Source: an uncultured bacterium
Lineage (GTDB): Bacteria; Bacillota_I; Bacilli_A; RFN20; CAG-826
Length of the DNA stretch: 64,000 nucleotides
NCBI GenBank assembly: GCA_949297805.1
Contig: CASFTG010000001.1
Span: 186,001 to 250,000 of the forward strand
Direction of reading: 5' to 3'
The notes under the pieces: model-generated
The model's input: the letters and a program-made list of their open reading frames with translations, nothing else
The model's database searches: none
What the model was told of the DNA's origin: nothing
Made by a program: the position numbers and the translations under genes
Part shown: piece by piece, positions 43,018-50,682 of the stretch
Position numbering within the stretch: the first letter of the stretch is position 1
Layout of the letters: each line of letters starts with the position of its first letter

Positions 43018-44219
43018 GTGTATAAATATAATTCGTTCAAAGAGTACATCCAGCTCAATTATATTGAAACCATACAAGACGCCCTCGGACAATATATCAA
43101 GCAAAACGATTTGACAATTTTCGATGAAGATACAGGCAATAGCCATACATACGAAGATTTTAATATCAGCACGATTAGGGTAACGACCGTCCATTACACC
43201 AAGAACAAAAAGGACAATGTCGAATTCGAAATTCACTTCAAAGCTGAATATATAGTATGCGACAATGTTTTAGATGGCGATAGTGATTGGCCGCCTTTCA
43301 TAGAAAAATCCGGGTATTTCATTTTTGACATGAAGGGCTCTTTTAAAAAGGGGTTTGTGCCTAAAGGGAAAGACGATGTAAAGAAGGTAGACGAAGAGCC
43401 TGAAAAGATATCAAACAGCTTGGTTCCTATCATTTCGAGGGATGAAATGGATAACTATGCTACTAAGTTTTTAAGGAATTTTGTCCCGAGGCTCTCGAAA
43501 AACCTACGAAGCTCGATGTTGCCAATATGCTTGCTAGCAAAGGAGTAAAAGTTTATTACGCTCCATTAGAAGACAATGTATTTGGTAAGACATATTTTGC
43601 TAAAGATACGGCAGAAGTATATAAAGGCGATAATCTTTTGGATTTTATCAATGGCGAAACCGAGAGAATAGAAGTGGAGCCAGGAACCGTACTAATTAAT
43701 TTCGATGCGGTAGTCGAACGTCCCATAGGCGTTTATAGAAATACGATGATTCATGAAGCTATTCATTGGTTCTTTCATAGTAACTACTTTGAGCTTCAGC
43801 AACTATTGGACGATGACCTTAAGTGCGCCGTCTGCTACTATGGCGAATCTTATTATCCAAATAGTGAAATTGCATGGATGGAATGGCAGGCTAGGTCCAT
43901 CGCGCCTCGCGTTTTAATGCCAAAGAAAACGGCGATTATAAAATGGAACGAAATCCTAGAAAGCATAAAGGAAAAGGATGAAACTAACGAACTAACGAAA
44001 TTCCAAATCTACGAGAAGGCTTTAGATAAGTTTTCTAAGTTTTTCGGAGTGACTTTGACATCTGCAAGAATAAGGCTCCAAGAGCTAGGTATTACCGAGA
44101 TTGAAGGTGTTAAAAATTATGTCGACGGAGCATATGTAAAACCCTTCTTCTATAAAAAAGGCGCGCTAAAGAGGAATCAAAGTTTCGTTATAGCGTCCGA
44201 TCAATTAGCCCGATTATAG
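43018..44219 (+). pseudogene. ImmA/IrrE-like metallopeptidase with one single-base loss
   Basis: GTG 43018 follows a strong AGGAGG. The first 160 residues (unknown domain, NSFKEYIQLNYIETIQDAL) read to YATKFLRN. There TTTT (near 43483) would need a fifth T to continue as FCPEALEKPTKLDVANML into the second frame. That part holds the zinc site MIHEAIHWFFH (HExxH) and the third ligand region EIAWMEWQARSIAPRVLMP, the ImmA/IrrE pattern; such proteases cleave repressors to switch on mobile elements or stress genes. Repaired length is 400 residues. No cognate XRE repressor is adjacent. If the loss is a sequencing error the gene is intact. Confidence 0.75.
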
Positions 44220-44223
44220 CCCT

Positions 44224-44633
44224 ATCGGTAGCACCGCCATCCCCGACATCAGGGCAAAGACATTGTCGATATCCTGCTAGAGACAAAGGATGAGGACTGT
44301 GCCATCTGCTTAAAAGCCATCCCCTCGCTAGGATATTTGTTGATGAACGAATCCCCTTCCAGAGCTTCCTTCAACAAAGGCTATACTGAAGATGGGTACA
44401 AACCGCCGGTGTTCCATCTGCATTTAAGACGGTGGGGCGATAACGATGAACTCTACTTCCGGGACTATCTATTGGAACATCCTCTAGTGGCCAAAGAGTA
44501 CGAACAATTAAAGGTTCGTCTGGCTGAGCCTTTTCGTTATAACCGGGATGGCTATACCGAGGCGAAGGGCGAGTTCGTGAAAAGAATTACCGAGTTAGCC
44601 AAGAAAGAATACGGCCCTCGCTATGCCAAATAG
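44224..44633 (+). pseudogene. GrpB-family protein remnant (5' truncated, frameshifted)
   Basis: The remnant begins at the conserved IGSTAIPDIRAK of GrpB proteins; everything before it is missing, cut at the end of the peptidase gene. One base is lost near 44258 (AAAGAC for AAAGGAC), after which DIVDILLETKDEDCAICLKA continues to HLHLRRWGDNDELYFRDYLL and DGYTEAKGEFVKRITELAKK. GrpB proteins are nucleotidyltransferase-fold proteins of unclear role. An intact relative lies at 58231. Confidence 0.75.
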
Positions 44634-44663
44634 GCGATTTCCCTTGGTTGAGCGCCGCTTTCC

Positions 44664-44713
44664 TTTAACTTCCCATCGGGATATGTATAATAGACGAGCC
44701 GCTTTAGCGGCCT
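44664..44713 (+). promoter_or_regulatory. tRNA-Ile/Ser promoter and leader hairpin
   Basis: TTTAAC (44664-44669), 16 bases, TATAAT (44686-44691), then GCCGC-TTTA-GCGGC (44698-44711) ending two bases before the tRNA. Nearly identical to the leader before tRNA-Ala. Confidence 0.78.
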
Positions 44714-44790
44714 GGTCCATTAGCTCAGCCGGTTAGAGCGAGCGCCTTATAAGCGCTAGGTCCGGTGTTCAAGCCACCGATGGACCACCA
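44714..44790 (+). tRNA. tRNA-Ile (UAU)
   Basis: A 77-base cloverleaf: GGTCCAT pairs perfectly with ATGGACC; D-stem GCTC/GAGC; anticodon stem AGCGC/GCGCT around loop CTTATAA, giving anticodon TAT at 44748-44750; T-stem CGGTG/CACCG; encoded CCA. The anticodon reads AUA directly. Most bacteria use a lysidine-modified CAU tRNA for this codon, so the UAU form is uncommon. Confidence 0.93.
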
Positions 44791-44796
44791 ATAGAC

Positions 44797-44888
44797 GGAG
44801 GCGTACCCAAGCGGCTGAAGGGGTCGGTCTTGAAAACCGATAGTGGGGTTCCACCCCAGCCAGAGTTCGAATCTCTGCGCCTCCGCCA
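44797..44888 (+). tRNA. tRNA-Ser (UGA)
   Basis: A 92-base class II tRNA: GGAGGCG pairs with CGCCTCC, anticodon stem TCGGT/ACCGA with TGA at 44831-44833, a long variable arm (GTGGGGTTCCACCCCAGC), T-arm GAGTTCGAATC, and encoded CCA. Confidence 0.96.
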
Positions 44889-44903
44889 TCTTATAACTAA
44901 CAT

Positions 44904-44928
44904 TTTGATACAAACCAAGGGTATCAAA
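44904..44928. repeat. 8-bp perfect inverted repeat after tRNA-Ser
   Basis: TTTGATAC (44904-44911) and GTATCAAA (44921-44928) flank a nine-base loop, between tRNA-Ser and its terminator. It may be a processing structure or a protein site. Confidence 0.45.
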
Positions 44929-44940
44929 GTGAACGATATT

Positions 44941-44964
44941 TGCTCGAGAAATCGAGCATTTTTT
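44941..44964 (+). terminator. Terminator of the tRNA-Ile/Ser transcript
   Basis: TGCTCGA, loop GAAA, TCGAGCA (44941-44958), then six T. A GNRA-type tetraloop stem. Confidence 0.88.
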
Positions 44965-45090
44965 ATTTTTGGCGTTTTGCTAGTAGATAAAAATTGGTTC
45001 GAACCGAGGAATATTTAAAATTTGGTTCTTCTAGAAAAATGAAAGGCTATTAGATAAACGTTTCTTTACTAGAAAACCGTTACCCGATAC

Positions 45091-45294
45091 CTAAGAGAAT
45101 TTATGTGTAATTGGTGAATCGGCGATTGAGTATAGGAAAATCTCTTTCCCACTGGCTCGCGGGCAGGTGATAAAGCACATGTAGTTCGGTGGGTTAACGC
45201 TTGTGAAATCGTCGACGATTCATCGCCTATCGCACGATCGGTCGATTAAGTTCGATGGAGATGTTCCGAAGGTGAGCGAAAAAGGTTTGTTCAT
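45091..45294 (-). pseudogene. N-terminal relic of a P-loop ATPase
   Basis: Minus strand from ATG 45294 reads MNKPFSLTFGTSPSNLIDR, the typical start of a family of bacterial AAA ATPases related to the archaeal-ATPase group. After a shift it resumes as IVDDFTSVNPPNYMCFITCP, then RASGKEIFLYSIADSPITHK and a stop. The P-loop, normally GxxGSGKT, is degraded to PRASGKE. The rest of the gene is gone. This explains an otherwise puzzling non-coding stretch. Confidence 0.65.
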
Positions 45295-45712
45295 GTTTGC
45301 AGTTCCACAGCAATTATAACCTAAATAACTTTAAATATTCATTCTATGTTCTATCGGCTTCTCAACGGTGAATCCGTCTGCGCAATCTAAATAGAGAAAT
45401 CGAGAATATACCGTTATCTTCCGTCCGACACCATCTGTTGGATTGGCGCTCCGCGATACCGATCGTTACCAAAGATATTGAGAACCTTTAGTCCTTATCT
45501 TGCATCGGTACCTATAGGAAGTTATTGACTCAACAGTCTCTTTTAAGGGCTTTTGAATTAAGCCAACAGAACCCAAACCGTGCCTAAGCGCAAGTTTTAA
45601 AGCCCAGGAATTTCTGCCGATCGGAATGTGTTTTTTTGCTTTCCGAAGTGTTCTAGCTAGAAATCGCTTTTAGGCGAATCTGTCTATTTAAAATATTAAA
45701 AAAAGGCTTATT
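45295..45712. other. Intergenic stretch, nothing recognised
   Basis: About 400 bases with no open frame of useful length, no tRNA and no recognisable structured RNA. T7 (near 45631) and A7 (near 45700) runs occur. It is probably decayed sequence linked to the ATPase relic. Confidence 0.5.
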
Positions 45713-45750
45713 CCGACTAAAATAAGATTGAATCGTATTTTGGTCGGAGG
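45713..45750 (+). promoter_or_regulatory. 11-bp inverted repeat covering the ribosome site of the AAA_14 gene
   Basis: CCGACTAAAAT (45713-45723) pairs with ATTTTGGTCGG (45737-45747) with one G-U pair. The right arm runs into the GGAGG (45746-45750) that serves ATG 45757. It may be an operator or a translational switch. Confidence 0.5.
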
Positions 45751-45756
45751 GCACCT

Positions 45757-46977
45757 ATGGACTATATTGAGCGGGATATGGGAAAACTCATCAATGAGTT
45801 GAAGCGAGAATATGCCTGCATTTTAATAACTGGCCCTCGGCAGGTCGGGAAGACAACTTTGCTTGATCACGTTGATAATCAAAGGGGTTTCGTCACCCTT
45901 GACGATTTGCAGGGACGGCATTTGGCGAAAACCGATCCTGAATTGTTTTTGCAGTTGCATCCCACTCCCCTCACCATCGCCGAAGTCCAATATGCCCCGG
46001 TGCTGTTCTCTTACCTTAAGATCGCCATTGATAAAGGGATTGCCCCTGGCAGTTATTTCCTTACCGGCTCGCAAAGTTTTAAATTAATGAGACTGGCTCA
46101 GGAAAGTCTGGCTGGGCGGATTGCCATTCTAAATTTAGGCTCGTTGTCACAACATGAAATATACGGACAAGGGGACCTAGAACCCTTCGTTGTCGATCTT
46201 GAGCGGCTTCAGCATCGGGCGTCCAAACAAACCACTACAGACCTTCTCGGCGTCTTTCGGCGCATCTGGGAGGGGGGGATGCCGGCTCTTGTAAGTGGAA
46301 AATTCGCTAACCGCGATGTCTATTACTCTGGCTATCTGCAAACCTATCTTTCCCGTGACGTCAAAGAGGAAATTGACCTCAAAGACGGAATGCGTTTCCT
46401 CGATTTTCTCAGGGCGGCCGCCTGCCGGGTGGGGCAAGAACTCAATCTTCATTCCATCGCCCTTGATGTAGAGGTAAGCGACGACACGGCCAAAAGGTGG
46501 CTATCGATGCTGGAGAAATCGGAGGTCATCTATTTTCTTCACCCCTATTCCAATAATTTGCTGAAAAGAGTCGTCAAAGCCCCCAAACTATATTTCTTCG
46601 ATACGGGATTGATTGCCTATCTGACCAGGCATTCAACACCCGACATCTTGATGAATGGTTTGCTGAACGGGGCGATTCTCGAGAACTATATCGTTTCCGA
46701 AATTCGGAAATCCTACCTTAACCTCGGTAAGGAACCTTATCTTTACTACTATCGGGACAAGGACCGGAAGGAAATCGACTTGATTTTGGAAGCGGATGGC
46801 CTGCTCCATCCCATCGAAATCAAGAAGTCGGCCAATCCCACCCTTTCGATGGTTAAGAATTTCGATGTTTTGCGGAAATCCTCTGTTCCTGTCGGCCAAG
46901 GTGCGATTATTTGCCTGAAAGACCGGCTGACCGCGCTTGACCGGGACACCTTGGTGGTGCCGGTTTGGGCGCTTTGA
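45757..46977 (+). CDS. AAA_14 / DUF4143 family ATPase
   Basis: 406 residues, the usual length. The AAA_14 domain has Walker A GPRQVGKTTLLDHV (residues about 26-39), GFVTLDDLQGRHLAKTD, and SYFLTGSQSFKLMRLAQESLAGR with the conserved sensor and arginine. The C-terminal DUF4143 part ends in a PD-(D/E)xK-like pattern: YYYRDKDRKEIDLILEADG, then LHPIEIKKS. This widespread family of orphan ATPases often sits in accessory islands; its biological role is not established. It is monocistronic with an SD-sequestering inverted repeat. Confidence 0.88.
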   Translation: MDYIERDMGKLINELKREYACILITGPRQVGKTTLLDHVDNQRGFVTLDDLQGRHLAKTDPELFLQLHPTPLTIAEVQYAPVLFSYLKIAIDKGIAPGSYFLTGSQSFKLMRLAQESLAGRIAILNLGSLSQHEIYGQGDLEPFVVDLERLQHRASKQTTTDLLGVFRRIWEGGMPALVSGKFANRDVYYSGYLQTYLSRDVKEEIDLKDGMRFLDFLRAAACRVGQELNLHSIALDVEVSDDTAKRWLSMLEKSEVIYFLHPYSNNLLKRVVKAPKLYFFDTGLIAYLTRHSTPDILMNGLLNGAILENYIVSEIRKSYLNLGKEPYLYYYRDKDRKEIDLILEADGLLHPIEIKKSANPTLSMVKNFDVLRKSSVPVGQGAIICLKDRLTALDRDTLVVPVWAL

Positions 46978-46994
46978 ACGAGGATAATGCTCCT

Positions 46995-47400
46995 TTAATT
47001 TTGAAAAATTCCATTTGCACGTAAGGGAATTTGTTTTCGATTTAATCGCTCTTTTCTACGCTGGCCCATCGCCTGTAACGCAAAATACGCCCTTTTTTTC
47101 ATCGCGTATTTGATGAATTCGTTGGCCTTATTCAACGGATCTCCCGGTGTGTTGAAATAGAACGCGAAGAGGTTGAGCCAATCCTGCAGCGAGCCGCGCC
47201 TTCAGGCTCCGCGCCTCGAGATAAACTTCTTCAAGAGCTTATGGACTTTGTTAATCGGCTCCATCGGGTTACGGGCGTCTGGCTGCCCTTTTGTCCCCCG
47301 ATGGCCAGACGACGTCCCCGCCGCCGATCGACAAGATGAATCTCTGATTGGCCGGGAGGCCGCCGTGTCCAATAGGGATGATGCCGGGTTGGCTTAACCT
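46995..47400 (-). pseudogene. Decayed transposase relic (copy 1)
   Basis: On the minus strand, RNPMEPINKVHKLLKKFISR is followed, after a stop and shift, by SLQDWLNLFAFYFNTPGDPL and NKANEFIKYAMKKRAYF. These resemble the C-terminal part of a Bacillota IS transposase group (NPxxPIN...LKxFI...LQDxLNLF...NPPxDxxxK). Several stops and shifts make it inactive. A second relic of the same type in opposite orientation lies at 54412. Confidence 0.55.
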
Positions 47401-47592
47401 GATTTTATCCCTATTTTTGGCAATCGATAGGAAAAGCTTCCTCAGTTCATAAACATAGCGCCTTGGGGTAGAAAATTACTTTATTGCTGAAGCATGATGA
47501 GCAGAGGGGGATACCGTTCCTTTCGGCCGCGTTTTTGCCGACGAGGATTATATATGCCGTTGAGGATTTGACCAGTTTTTTGGTGGAGTTGA
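47401..47592. other. Intergenic stretch, nothing recognised
   Basis: Between the transposase relic and the stop of the vWA gene. No open frame, clear terminator or RNA is seen. Confidence 0.5.
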
Positions 47593-48942
47593 CTATTTCG
47601 ATAGGATGGTGATGGATTTATAGGCAACGCCTAATGAAGGCGGAAATCCCGATCCGGGCGTGAGGACGATGGCAATCTTAAGCTGGTTTTTCTGGTTCCT
47701 TTTAACGTAATTATCCTTAAGGCTACCGAACAACCCGTCGGTGAAAAGGACGATGTTTCTGGCTTCCCGATATTTTTTTGAACCATAGATATGGTCGAAC
47801 ACGGCATTGATGTCGGTGCCGCCTCCAGCCTCGAAGTTCCCATTGAAGGTCGCTTGCAATGTCAGTTTCTCCACTTTGGTCGAAAATGCGTAAAGATCGA
47901 TCTGCCCCTTCTTTAAATAGACCTCTAAAATCGGCAATAGATGGGCGACGAAGTCAATATTGCTGCCCGATACGTCGAGGTATACCAAGGTTGTCGGTTT
48001 GTTTCTCCCCCTATTTCGTGTGGAGATGGTTTTCTCATATAACGGCATCGAATGGCTGTATAGATCTAATTTCGCGCAGGCATGTCGGTCTTGCGGGCAA
48101 TAGAAATAGGTTTGGGTCAGTCTTTTTCTTTCCGCGCACCGGCGATGATTCTTAAAGGATTCGATGACCTGGCTTATTAAGGCCGCGTTGGTGTTTATTT
48201 TGTCGACCTTCGAGCCGTCGGTTAGGGCGAGACTACGGTATTGGTTTCCCGTATCCTCGTTCGATGGAACGCCTGTTCCGCCTTTAATCGGAGTGGTCGT
48301 TGGGTCTTTTTGACCGACGGGGTTTTCCTGTGAGTCATCGTTGGCCGAGGCAACCTCCTTTGCCTCCGCCGCTTGATTTGCTGGCTGCGTCGAAGTTGTT
48401 GTGGTGGGCGCTTCCTCTCCTTTCTTTTGCCTCTCAAGCTCTTTATCGATGCAATCGTAAATTTCTTTGTAGGTGGTTTGGTCGGTCGTGTAAAGCTTGG
48501 TCAATAAAGAGCGGAACCTTTCCGGAGTGTTTTCCCCGATGGGGCGGAGTAAGCAGCTGTAAAACCGGCTATCGCTATATTGCGAGGTGAAATAGGAGGT
48601 GTACTTTTCCTCGGGGTAGCGGCGGCACAATTCGGCGTTGATCATGACGTCAAAGCAAATGTTGTCTATTTCCGGACTGCGTCCGGAGTCGAGGAAGGGG
48701 TGGCCGAGCAACACATGGTATATTTCGTGCATCAAGGCCATGAAAAGGTGCTCTAGTCGCCGGGAAACTTTGGCGAAAAAGCTCTTGTTGATGCTGAGTA
48801 TCAAGTGGTCGGTGAAGGCGACGGCAAGACTATCAATGCCTGGGGTATTGAACGTGAACTCCTCGATTTGGTTGATTACTGTCTGGGCAATGGGCGGGTA
48901 ATCCAAGCCGTAGATGGTCTTGATTATGCTTACTTCGTTCAT
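47593..48942 (-). CDS. Metallopeptidase-like (HExxH) and vWA domain protein, partner of a MoxR ATPase
   Basis: About 449 residues from MNEVSII; ATG 48942 overlaps the MoxR stop (ATGA), better than the GTG-type start at 48981. The N-terminal domain has HEIYHVLLGH (residues 72-81), a zincin-like HExxHxxxxH, with DNICFDVMINAELCRR following. A 70-residue low-complexity T/Q/E/A linker joins it to a C-terminal vWA domain with an intact MIDAS: LVYLDVSGSN (DxSxS), GGGTDINAVF (Thr) and VLFTDGLFG (Asp). The arrangement matches the DUF2201-type putative metallopeptidase plus vWA family. With MoxR it likely forms a chaperone- or protease-like machine acting on an unknown target. Confidence 0.82.
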   Translation of the reverse strand: MNEVSIIKTIYGLDYPPIAQTVINQIEEFTFNTPGIDSLAVAFTDHLILSINKSFFAKVSRRLEHLFMALMHEIYHVLLGHPFLDSGRSPEIDNICFDVMINAELCRRYPEEKYTSYFTSQYSDSRFYSCLLRPIGENTPERFRSLLTKLYTTDQTTYKEIYDCIDKELERQKKGEEAPTTTTSTQPANQAAEAKEVASANDDSQENPVGQKDPTTTPIKGGTGVPSNEDTGNQYRSLALTDGSKVDKINTNAALISQVIESFKNHRRCAERKRLTQTYFYCPQDRHACAKLDLYSHSMPLYEKTISTRNRGRNKPTTLVYLDVSGSNIDFVAHLLPILEVYLKKGQIDLYAFSTKVEKLTLQATFNGNFEAGGGTDINAVFDHIYGSKKYREARNIVLFTDGLFGSLKDNYVKRNQKNQLKIAIVLTPGSGFPPSLGVAYKSITILSK

Positions 48943-50396
48943 TCCCAGCGGCCTTTCATTGCCTCGATCGATGCCTGCCAAAGGGGCTTATATTCTTTGA
49001 TTTCGACTTTTATGTTGTCGTGCAAAATCTCCCAATACTTCTTAAACAAATTCGCCACATAGGTAACGTCCAGTTTGTCGTCGTATCCATGATGGTCCAA
49101 AATAAAGGAATTCAGGATTCGCCGCAAGACATTGCCAAAGGGCTTTTTGACATCCACCTTACTCAGCACGTCCTGACATTCCCAATATCCGATTGGGCTT
49201 TGCCCACCTTCTTTCAACCGTACTTCACCATCAAAACAATCGCGGATTTCCGGCTCGATTGTTTCAAAGAACGACGGCGGCATCGACCGACGGTCCTTCA
49301 ACGTCAGGTAGGCGAAATAGATGAGGGTGCGCCGCTTGTAGCGATCAAGCAATCCGATATTCTTGGTTATGACCGAAACGGTTTCGAAGGTATCGATGGC
49401 TTGGCTGTTCTTAAGGACGAAGAGTATTTTATCCTCGGGTATTGGCAATGAAAGCAGTTCGCGTTCATGTTCAGCCACGTGGCGCCGGGTATAGTCGAGC
49501 GCCTTCGTGGCGATGGCGATTAGCCTTTCTTTTTCCTTTTCCTGCTTGGCTAATCCTGGCAAGCAATACAAAGCTTGCAAGCGGACAATCGGCCGATAGT
49601 CATCTAGAGGGAGCCTTAAGGCGCGGAAAGCCATAAAGATCTCAATGAACGTCTTGGCTAAGTATCCGACCCGCCTAGTGCTGATCTCAATCCCGGATTC
49701 GAAGAGCATATCGGCGAAAGTCGCAGCGTATTCCCTTGCCGTCGCTTCAATTTGCTCACGTTTATCGATACTGCCAATCCACGTGCTTCCAATTAAGTTT
49801 GCAAACCACATCTTGTCGGGAGGATATCCATAGGAATTCAGCGTTTCTTTTATAGCATAGCCCTTTTCTTCTAAGGATAATTTATTCCAAGCGGGGACTT
49901 CGATCGAATAAACGAAGCGGTCAAGCAAAGCTTTATCCAATGGTTCGGCCCCGACGTAAGCGGGGTCGGCATCATCATCGATATCATTCATCGCCGCCCA
50001 TCGATATTTGAGTGTTTTTAATTCCACCCCTTGGATGGTTCTATCGTAGATTAAGGGGAATAGTTTGTTTTGCAGTTCCGGCTTGCAGCGATTAATTTCA
50101 TCGATGAAAACCGCCTCGGCCCCCCAGATCGTTTCTGGGCTTTTGATGTAGCGCAGGCGGGTCCGGAAGCGGTTGGGCATCGGGATTCCCAAAAGGTCCT
50201 CGACATTGAGCAATGAGGCGTTGTATTTACGATATTTCAATTGGCCTCTCCTTGCCAATCGATCGAAGAGCACCGACTTGGCTGTCCCGGCCTTGCCGGT
50301 AAGCAGCAGGGTCTCTTTGAAACTAATGGCCGAGAGCAAGACCGGTTCGATTTCGTCCCAGCCGTAAATCCCCAGCTGACTTAAGAATTTTGTCAT
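48939..50396 (-). CDS. MoxR-type AAA+ ATPase
   Basis: 485 residues. Walker A LLLTGKAGTAKSVLFDRLA (about residues 31-49), Walker B AVFIDEINRCKPELQNKLFP, and RWAAMNDIDDDADP with LLDRFVYSIEVPAW for sensor and arginine finger are those of MoxR/RavA-like AAA+ proteins. The C-terminal 250 residues are helical and not recognised. AAGGAGGG lies eight bases before the ATG. MoxR ATPases work with vWA proteins to insert metals or remodel complexes; the coupled vWA gene is the obvious partner. A 34-residue ORF overlaps its start by one base. Confidence 0.85.
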   Translation of the reverse strand: MTKFLSQLGIYGWDEIEPVLLSAISFKETLLLTGKAGTAKSVLFDRLARRGQLKYRKYNASLLNVEDLLGIPMPNRFRTRLRYIKSPETIWGAEAVFIDEINRCKPELQNKLFPLIYDRTIQGVELKTLKYRWAAMNDIDDDADPAYVGAEPLDKALLDRFVYSIEVPAWNKLSLEEKGYAIKETLNSYGYPPDKMWFANLIGSTWIGSIDKREQIEATAREYAATFADMLFESGIEISTRRVGYLAKTFIEIFMAFRALRLPLDDYRPIVRLQALYCLPGLAKQEKEKERLIAIATKALDYTRRHVAEHERELLSLPIPEDKILFVLKNSQAIDTFETVSVITKNIGLLDRYKRRTLIYFAYLTLKDRRSMPPSFFETIEPEIRDCFDGEVRLKEGGQSPIGYWECQDVLSKVDVKKPFGNVLRRILNSFILDHHGYDDKLDVTYVANLFKKYWEILHDNIKVEIKEYKPLWQASIEAMKGRWE

Positions 50397-50500
50397 TAAA
50401 AACCCTCCTTATGGGCCATAAAGAGGGATGAGATTGATCCGCGCCATCGATCAAGCTTTAGCACTTTGCCGGCGATTCCGGTAAGTTGCTGGTAAGTCAT
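50396..50500 (-). CDS. 34-residue small ORF coupled to the MoxR gene
   Basis: ATG 50500 reads MTYQQLTGIAGKVLKLDRW and ends with a TAA that shares its last base with the ATG of the MoxR gene (TAATG). A weak AGGGAC lies upstream. The tight overlap suggests a leader peptide or a small subunit. It lies inside the loop of an 11-bp inverted repeat. No family is recognised. Confidence 0.4.
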   Translation of the reverse strand: MTYQQLTGIAGKVLKLDRWRGSISSLFMAHKEGF

Positions 50501-50531
50501 CGGGCTTGTCCCTGCTTACTCTCTTTATGGC
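50415..50531. repeat. 11-bp perfect inverted repeat flanking the small ORF
   Basis: GCCATAAAGAG (50415-50425) and CTCTTTATGGC (50521-50531) enclose about 95 bases with the small ORF. In the mRNA the downstream arm lies just before the MoxR ribosome site. It could control MoxR translation or mark a regulator binding pair. Confidence 0.5.
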
Positions 50532-50682
50532 GTATTTATTGTTGGCGCATTCCTCGATTTTGACAAGGGTGATGTTGTCTTATCGAGTTTCGGGGCCATT
50601 GGCTGAATACTTTCCGAATTAATTTTGCGGGGCAAGCAAACTGGAATCGACTTACTTTGGAAACGAGAGGGTTCTCTCCCTA

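Noticed and set aside
38859-44713. Prophage attachment sites at the tRNA genes
   Set aside because: I looked for a copy of the tRNA 3' ends at the other edge of the acquired block and found none by eye.
45100-45300. Possible structured non-coding RNA (GC-rich, stem-like segments in an AT-rich gap)
   Set aside because: No tmRNA, RNase P, SRP or 6S landmarks are present, and the minus strand reads as a decayed ATPase N-terminus, which explains the composition.
47173-47397. Plus-strand ORF of 74 codons
   Set aside because: It has no ribosome site or recognisable protein pattern, and the opposite strand carries the transposase relic.
48300-48590. Cysteine- and tryptophan-rich plus-strand ORF inside the vWA gene
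   Set aside because: It is a shadow of the low-complexity linker of the minus-strand vWA protein.
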